From contig CANCAR010000028.1 in assembly GCA_947374125.1 (NCBI GenBank), positions 1-18,843 on the forward strand: a stretch of DNA of 18,843 bases, given 5' to 3'. A program made the position numbers and the translations under genes. The notes under the pieces were generated by a model that did not search any database, had not been told where the DNA came from, and was given only the letters and a program-made list of their open reading frames with translations. Each line of letters starts with the position of its first letter. Position 1 is the stretch's first letter. Shown here piece by piece: positions 14,711 through 18,843 of this stretch. Origin of the DNA: Hyphomicrobiales bacterium. GTDB taxonomy: Bacteria > Pseudomonadota > Alphaproteobacteria > Rhizobiales > Beijerinckiaceae.

Positions 14711-15622
14711 ATGAACCCCTCGTTTGAAAACGCCACCGCACGTCGCCCTGCTGCGGCGTTGCAAGGCTATCTTGCCGCCTTAGGAACAGTTGCGATTTGG
14801 GCAGGATTCATTCTCATCTCGCGGCTTGGCGGAAAGAGCGCTTTGACGGGGTGGGATATTGCGGCCTTGCGGCTTGGCGTCGGGTCCTTGGTACTTCTCC
14901 CTTTTTCCTTTTCGCTGCCGAGATCGGTTTGGACAGATCTCAAACTCTGGATCTTGGCACTTTCCGGCGGCGCGGTGTTTCTGGTGACGATCTATGCGGG
15001 GCTTAAGCTTTCGCCTGCGGCGCATGGGGGTATCCTCGTGCCGGGTATGCAGCCTTTTCTGGTCACCCTTTTGGCCTGGGTCGTCCTTGGCACACGTCCA
15101 CCGCGTCAAAGGATTATCGCCTTGCTTCCCATCTTCGCTGGCGTGGTCTGCGTCGCGATGCCAACGATGACCGGCCTTCAGCCTGATCTCTCAACGCTAA
15201 CCGGCGACGCTCTCCTGCTGAGCGCGTCCGCGATCTGGGCACTTTATAGCGTATTGGCAAAACGATGGGCCTATGATCCTTGGGTGCTGACGCGGTTCTT
15301 AGCCCTTGCCTCATGCCTCGTTTATATGCCGATTTATCTCGTCTTTTGCCCCAAAGGGATCTTCGATGTCCCATTCTCGATGCTGGCGCTTCAAGGACTA
15401 TATCAGGGCATCGGCCCAACGGTGCTGGCCATGCTGTTCTTCCTTCGCGCAGTTGCTATTCTCGGCGCAGAACGGACGGGGGCCCTCATTTCGCTGGTAC
15501 CCATTCTGGCAGGACTTGGCGCGGTACCCTTGCTTGATGAGCCGCTGAGCATCTGGCTCGTTGCCGGCCTCTTATTTGTGTCCATCGGGGCCATTCTGGC
15601 AGCCCGGCCAATCCGTGCCTGA
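14711..15622 (+). CDS. EamA-type drug/metabolite transporter (DMT superfamily)
   Basis: The product is 303 aa with about 10 hydrophobic helices in two EamA repeats (roughly 20-150 and 165-300). Typical segments are AALGTVAIWAGFILISRLGG in the first repeat, LLLSASAIWALYSVLAKRW opening the second, and ALISLVPILAGLGAVPLLDE near the end, corresponding to the common P-V-x-A-x-L-G-x-x-x-L-x-E element. The ATG at 14711 follows CTACGGAAAATCTTCC, a poor ribosome site; no better start is seen. Members export amino acids, metabolites or drugs, and the substrate cannot be told. The arms AGGGGC / GCCCCT (14668-14696) lie in the short leader. Confidence 0.88.
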   Translation: MNPSFENATARRPAAALQGYLAALGTVAIWAGFILISRLGGKSALTGWDIAALRLGVGSLVLLPFSFSLPRSVWTDLKLWILALSGGAVFLVTIYAGLKLSPAAHGGILVPGMQPFLVTLLAWVVLGTRPPRQRIIALLPIFAGVVCVAMPTMTGLQPDLSTLTGDALLLSASAIWALYSVLAKRWAYDPWVLTRFLALASCLVYMPIYLVFCPKGIFDVPFSMLALQGLYQGIGPTVLAMLFFLRAVAILGAERTGALISLVPILAGLGAVPLLDEPLSIWLVAGLLFVSIGAILAARPIRA

Positions 15623-15702
15623 TATATTCGTTCTTACGCATTAGGACGGACGCTTCCAGCGATTGAAATCGAATGCAAATCAACCTACTGACAAGCTATC
15701 GT

Positions 15703-15724
15703 CGCGGTTAAGCCCGCGGTTTTA
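15703..15724 (+). terminator. Weak possible terminator after the EamA gene
   Basis: A short 5-bp stem CGCGG / CCGCG with a 6-base loop is followed by GTTTTA, about 80 bases after the EamA stop and about 30 bases before uppP. The stem is short, so this is a low-confidence call. Confidence 0.25.
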
Positions 15725-15752
15725 GCGCATCATCTCCTAGAGGCAGTTCAGC

Positions 15753-16610
15753 ATGGCCGATCTATGTACTGGCGGTATTGATACAGGATTTACCCATTTA
15801 AGCCTAGCGCAGGCCGCTATTCTCGGCGTCGTGCAAGGCATCACTGAATTGCTGCCGATTTCATCAACCGCCCATATGCGGATTATACCCCTTTTTTCGG
15901 GCTGGCCGGATCCGGGTTCTGCCTTCTCGGCCGCCATGCAGCTGGCAGCGCTTTTCGCCGTCGTCACCTATTTCCGCCGAGATATTGCAGAGCTTGCCAC
16001 AGGCTCCGTTACCGCCTTGGCGCGGGGCAATTTTCAAAATCATTCGCTCCGGATTGTGCTCGGTATTGGATTTGCCACGATTCCCATCGGTATTGCGGGC
16101 ATCGCCCTTTCTTCTTGGCTGAACGCGTGTGGAACGTCCCTTCGCGCGCCTTGGGTGATCGGCGCGGCGTCCCTCACCATGGCGGCTCTGCTCGCGGTAA
16201 CCGAACTCGTCAGCACCCATCGGCGGACTTTCGCCCAAGCTAGCATGTTCGACTGCATCCTGATCGGCATTGCGCAAGTTGGTGCGCTGATCCCCGGCGT
16301 CTCCCGCTCGGGCTCGACGATTACGGCGGGGCTTTTGATGGGTTTTGGCAGGGCGGATGCGGCGCGCCTTTCCTTTCTGATCGGACTGCCCGCGATCACG
16401 CTGGCGGGTTTGAAAGAACTCTGGGTCTTGTCGCACGCAGGCCTATCGGTTGAGGCGTGGGAAATTTTGGGCGTTGGGCTGTTGACCGGCTCGATCTCAG
16501 CTTTCGCCGCTGTTTGGGGACTTTTGCGCTTTTTCGAGCGGATGTCGGCTTGGCCGTTCGTGATCTACCGTGCGGCTATGGGTATCCTCCTTCTCACCAT
16601 TAGTTTTTGA
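15753..16610 (+). CDS. uppP: Undecaprenyl-diphosphatase UppP (BacA)
   Basis: The product is 285 aa, in the family range, from the ATG at 15753 with AGAGG 9 bases upstream. It is an integral membrane phosphatase that converts undecaprenyl diphosphate to the monophosphate lipid carrier for peptidoglycan and other wall polymers; members can confer bacitracin resistance. Motif 1 is VVQGITELLPISSTAHMR (27-43), with Glu32, Ser37-Ser38 and His41. Motif 2 is PGVSRSGSTI (181-190), with Arg185. Leu replaces the more usual Phe after Glu32. The gene has its own site and probably its own promoter, and ends at the terminator region shared with the convergent minus-strand gene. Confidence 0.93.
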   Translation: MADLCTGGIDTGFTHLSLAQAAILGVVQGITELLPISSTAHMRIIPLFSGWPDPGSAFSAAMQLAALFAVVTYFRRDIAELATGSVTALARGNFQNHSLRIVLGIGFATIPIGIAGIALSSWLNACGTSLRAPWVIGAASLTMAALLAVTELVSTHRRTFAQASMFDCILIGIAQVGALIPGVSRSGSTITAGLLMGFGRADAARLSFLIGLPAITLAGLKELWVLSHAGLSVEAWEILGVGLLTGSISAFAAVWGLLRFFERMSAWPFVIYRAAMGILLLTISF

Positions 16611-16630
16611 ATCACTTAGCAAGCGTGCAC

Positions 16631-16676
16631 AAAAAAGCGCGATTATCTTTTCATGGCCAGAAAAGATAATCGCGCT
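16631..16676 (-). terminator. Strong intrinsic terminator with a perfect 17-bp stem
   Basis: AGCGCGATTATCTTTTC and its exact reverse complement flank a 7-base loop (stem 16636-16676). On the minus strand the stem is followed by TTTTT (complement of 16631-16635), ideal for the PF03640-type gene ending at 16721. On the plus strand it is followed by CTAAACATTTT, so it could also stop uppP transcripts. Two convergent genes thus share it. Confidence 0.9.
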
Positions 16677-16720
16677 CTAAACATTTTAAAGGCTAATCCT
16701 GTTCGCGACAGTCTATCCAT

Positions 16721-17071
16721 TTATTCCTTGATAACGTGCCAGACCTCGTTGAGGCCATCCCCCATCATATCGCCGCTTTTCGCATCGTTTTTGTAAAAAT
16801 ATAACGGTTTTTTATCGTAGGCCCATTGTTTCTTGCCGTCTTTCCGATCAACCAACGTCCAACCGTTTGGCATGGTGTCGCCTTCGGCTGCGAGATACGG
16901 TGGCCAGTTGGTCGCACAAGCATCATAGCACGTCGGCACACCGCCGACGTCTTTGTCGAAACTATAGAGGGTCATACCGCTCTTGGCCGTCAAGTCGGCG
17001 GCGTAAGCCGCACCGCTGATAAAAAGGGTGGTTAAGAGAACGGCCGTACCTGATTTGAAAATGGTCCGCAT
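16721..17071 (-). CDS. Small secreted protein of the PF03640/COG4315 type
   Basis: The product is 116 aa from the ATG at 17069-17071 (MRTIFKSG), with GGAG about 8 bases upstream; an ATG seven codons earlier lacks this. A signal peptide (AVLLTTLFISGAAYA) is cleaved before ADLTAK. There is no lipobox cysteine, so it should be a free periplasmic or secreted protein, unlike the lipoprotein members of the family. The repeat motifs are clear: MTLYSFDKDVGGVPTCYDAC with ATNWPPYLA, and RKDGKKQWAYDKKPLYFYKN followed by GDGLNEVWHV. The family's function is unknown. It is divergent from feoAB and ends at a strong terminator. Confidence 0.9.
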   Translation of the reverse strand: MRTIFKSGTAVLLTTLFISGAAYAADLTAKSGMTLYSFDKDVGGVPTCYDACATNWPPYLAAEGDTMPNGWTLVDRKDGKKQWAYDKKPLYFYKNDAKSGDMMGDGLNEVWHVIKE

Positions 17072-17103
17072 GCTGATAGCTCCGATGGTCAAACACTTGG
17101 GCA

Positions 17104-17177
17104 GGCGAGAAACCTGATGGTTTATGTAAAACCATCAAGCCTATCGATCGTTCCCCTGCATAAAAGGAAGTTTCGCC
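17104..17177 (-). promoter_or_regulatory. Nested hairpins upstream of the PF03640-type gene
   Basis: TGATGGTTT (17115-17123) and AAACCATCA (17129-17137) form a perfect 9-bp stem with a 5-base loop. An outer pairing of GGCGAGAAAC (17104-17113) with GTTTCGCC (17170-17177) is nearly complete with a two-base bulge. If the minus-strand transcript starts upstream, this would be its structured 5' leader. The function is unknown and no riboswitch class is recognised. Confidence 0.3.
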
Positions 17178-17225
17178 TATCATCGGCCACCTCATTTTTA
17201 ACTGAACCCGGCAATACTGGGGTAC

Positions 17226-17242
17226 TTTTGAAAAATTCTAAT
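17226..17242. promoter_or_regulatory. Irr-box (ICE)-like element between feoAB and the divergent gene
   Basis: TTTTGAAAAATTCTAAT matches the alphaproteobacterial iron-control element TTTAGAA-NNN-TTCTAAA at 12 of 14 defined positions. It is about 120 bases before the feoA ATG and about 155 bases from the divergent start. Irr responds to haem and iron status in Rhizobiales and related groups. Placement before a ferrous-iron uptake operon is what such control would predict. The 17072-17363 gap otherwise has no gene. Confidence 0.45.
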
Positions 17243-17363
17243 ATTATCAATGCTGTGTTGACATACACGGCCACGGAGGTCAGTTCTTGATCGAGCTGCC
17301 CACGTCCGATTGGACTATGGGGCCGAAACACAGTTACGTCCCCGAAAGGGGCGTGATGAGATC

Positions 17364-17666
17364 ATGGATGCGCACTTGGAAACCACGCTTGGCTCACCCA
17401 TCCCCCTTGGTTCGGCCCGTAAAGGCGTCCGGGGAGTTGTCGCGTCGGTAGGTGAGCGATCGGGACAACCTATTGGTCTTGCGACTGATTTTACCGATGA
17501 ACTGGAGCGTCGTTTGCTTGAAATCGGGTTTGTCGAAGGAGCTCTCGTTGAAGTGCTGCATGAGGGTTTTATTGGCGGCGATCCCATTGCCATACGGGTC
17601 GATGATATGAGCGTGGCACTCCGTCGACGCGAAGCGAACGTGGTGATGGTTCGTCCCTTTATTTAA
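17364..17666 (+). CDS. feoA: FeoA, small cytoplasmic SH3-like component of ferrous iron uptake
   Basis: The product is 100 aa from the ATG at 17364 (MDAHLETTL). A longer frame from a TTG at 17310 is less likely, and neither has a strong ribosome site. The SH3-like barrel is recognisable: KGVRGVVASVG, then ERRLLEIGFVEGALVEVL, GGDPIAIRVDDMSVALRR and EANVVMV. FeoA is usually about 75-85 aa; this one has a short N-terminal extension and a longer first loop (GERSGQPIGLATDFTDEL). It is thought to modulate FeoB. It precedes feoB by 31 bases in one operon. Confidence 0.92.
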   Translation: MDAHLETTLGSPIPLGSARKGVRGVVASVGERSGQPIGLATDFTDELERRLLEIGFVEGALVEVLHEGFIGGDPIAIRVDDMSVALRRREANVVMVRPFI

Positions 17667-17697
17667 GCTGCGATTTACGGTTTCAACGAGATTTTCA

Positions 17698-18843
17698 ATG
17701 TCAAAATGGCCTTCTGATGCGTTTCGCTTTGTTCTCGTCGGCAACCCCAATTGCGGCAAGACGACGCTTTTCAACACGCTGACCGGCAAAAAGCAGAAGG
17801 TCGCGAATTACCCGGGCGTAACGGTTGAAAGCAAACGCGGACGGCTCATTTCTTCGTCGGGACGTAAAATGGTCGCGATTGACCTGCCGGGCACCTATAG
17901 TCTGAGAGGACGCAGCCCCGACGAAGCCGTCACCCGAAAAGCCATTTTAGGCGAATTGGATGGCGAGCCAAGCCCCGATCTCATCATCTGCGTCGTCGAT
18001 GCCACCAATCTCCGCCTCAGCCTGCGTTTGGCGCTTGAATTAAAATCAACCGGCATTCCGGTGGCAATGGCGTTAAACATGACGGATATTGCGAAAGCGC
18101 AAGGCATAGAGATTGATGTCGAAGGCCTATCGCGGGAGCTCGACATGTCGATTGTCGCAACCGTCGCGGTGGATCACGATGGCGTGGTGGCGCTGGTCGA
18201 TACGATCGATCAAATGGCGCAAACGCCTCAAGCCAAACAGAAGACGATCTGGCACGAGCAAACCGCCGATGAGGTCCGCACCGCCCACCAGATGGCAAGC
18301 GCGCTCATCCGCAACCACGTCAAAATTCCTGAAAACGCCAACCGCTGGACGAGGCGGATCGATGGCGTTCTCCTACACCCGTTTTGGGGCATCGTGGTCC
18401 TACTTGGCGTTCTATTTCTCATCTTTCAGGCGGTGTTTTCATGGTCAACGCCTGCCATGGACCTCATCAAACTCGGCTTTGACACGCTGGGTGAAACGAT
18501 CAAAACGACACTGCCGGATGGGATGTTATCGAGCCTTTTAGCGGATGGCATTATAGCGGGCGTTGGCAGCGTCATCGTGTTCTTGCCGCAAATTTTGGTA
18601 TTGTTTTTCTTTATCATCCTGCTCGAAGATTTTGGCTATATGGCACGCGCCGCATTTCTGATGGATCGGATCATCGGCGGAGTTGGCTTGCATGGCCGCT
18701 CGTTTATTCCGCTGCTATCGAGTTTCGCTTGCGCGATCCCCGGCATTATGGCGACCCGCGTGATCGATAACCGGAGGCAGCGCCTTGCCACCATCATGAT
18801 TGCGCCGCTGATGACGTGCTCGGCCCGCATTCCGGTTTACACC
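17698..18843 (+). CDS. feoB: FeoB, ferrous iron transporter (partial, runs off the right edge)
   Basis: The first 382 codons are present from the ATG at 17698, in frame to the last base. The N-terminal GTPase (NFeoB) shows G1 GNPNCGKTT (15-23), G2 in YPGVTVESK, G3 DLPGTYS and G4 NMTD. A helical domain follows, then the start of the membrane domain (FWGIVVLLGVLFLIFQAVF). The first gate region is present (FACAIPGIMATRVI, RLATIMIAPLMTCSARIPVY). It imports Fe2+ across the inner membrane, coupled to nucleotide hydrolysis, and is the main protein of the feoAB operon. Full-length FeoB is much longer, so the remaining half lies outside the window; there is no sign of truncation inside it. Confidence 0.97.
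   Translation, partial: MSKWPSDAFRFVLVGNPNCGKTTLFNTLTGKKQKVANYPGVTVESKRGRLISSSGRKMVAIDLPGTYSLRGRSPDEAVTRKAILGELDGEPSPDLIICVVDATNLRLSLRLALELKSTGIPVAMALNMTDIAKAQGIEIDVEGLSRELDMSIVATVAVDHDGVVALVDTIDQMAQTPQAKQKTIWHEQTADEVRTAHQMASALIRNHVKIPENANRWTRRIDGVLLHPFWGIVVLLGVLFLIFQAVFSWSTPAMDLIKLGFDTLGETIKTTLPDGMLSSLLADGIIAGVGSVIVFLPQILVLFFFIILLEDFGYMARAAFLMDRIIGGVGLHGRSFIPLLSSFACAIPGIMATRVIDNRRQRLATIMIAPLMTCSARIPVYT

Noticed and set aside
17258..17286. Perfect TTGACA as the -35 box of a feoA promoter
   Set aside because: No acceptable -10 hexamer is found 16-19 bases downstream (CAGTTC region), so I do not call the promoter.

Overview
The window looks like a chromosomal segment from an alphaproteobacterium, probably of the Hyphomicrobiales (rhizobial) side. 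This rests on the overall protein style, an Irr-type iron box in front of feoAB, a B12-riboswitch-controlled NiCoT transporter, and moderate GC. The genus is not resolved. There are no tRNA or rRNA genes, no transposases, integrases or att sites, and no CRISPR array.

Positions 1-4460, minus strand: a cluster of exported proteins, read from right to left. It holds a 205-aa and a 198-aa secreted Gly/Ala/Ser-rich protein, then a 689-aa secreted protein, then a Sel1-repeat protein and the first 28 codons of another gene that leaves the window. The 689-aa protein has two N-terminal cysteines, a Pro-rich hinge, four related modules of about 107 residues with histidine clusters, and an 11-copy 18-bp (6-residue) repeat near its end. 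Hairpins separate the genes, and two or three of them look like intrinsic terminators. None of the three low-complexity proteins belongs to a family I recognise, and this is the least explained part of the window.

Positions 4461-5750: a very AT-rich intergenic island, a small exported four-cysteine protein with the Rap1a/Tai immunity-protein pattern, and a cold-shock protein with a clear terminator.

Positions 5954-13089: the potassium transporter Kup, then a convergent short-chain dehydrogenase whose catalytic triad is replaced. Next is a three-gene overlapping operon for a MacAB/Lol-like ABC exporter (adaptor, FtsX-type permease, ATPase), then a convergent Fsr-type (fosmidomycin resistance) MFS efflux pump.

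Positions 13265-16610, plus strand: a cobalamin riboswitch with a possible anti-Shine-Dalgarno switch controls a NiCoT nickel/cobalt permease. It is therefore probably a cobalt importer feeding B12 synthesis. An EamA-type exporter and UppP (undecaprenyl-diphosphatase) follow.

Positions 16631-18843: a strong terminator, a small secreted PF03640-type protein on the minus strand, and the divergent feoA-feoB ferrous-iron uptake operon. An Irr-box-like element lies between them. FeoB runs off the right edge.
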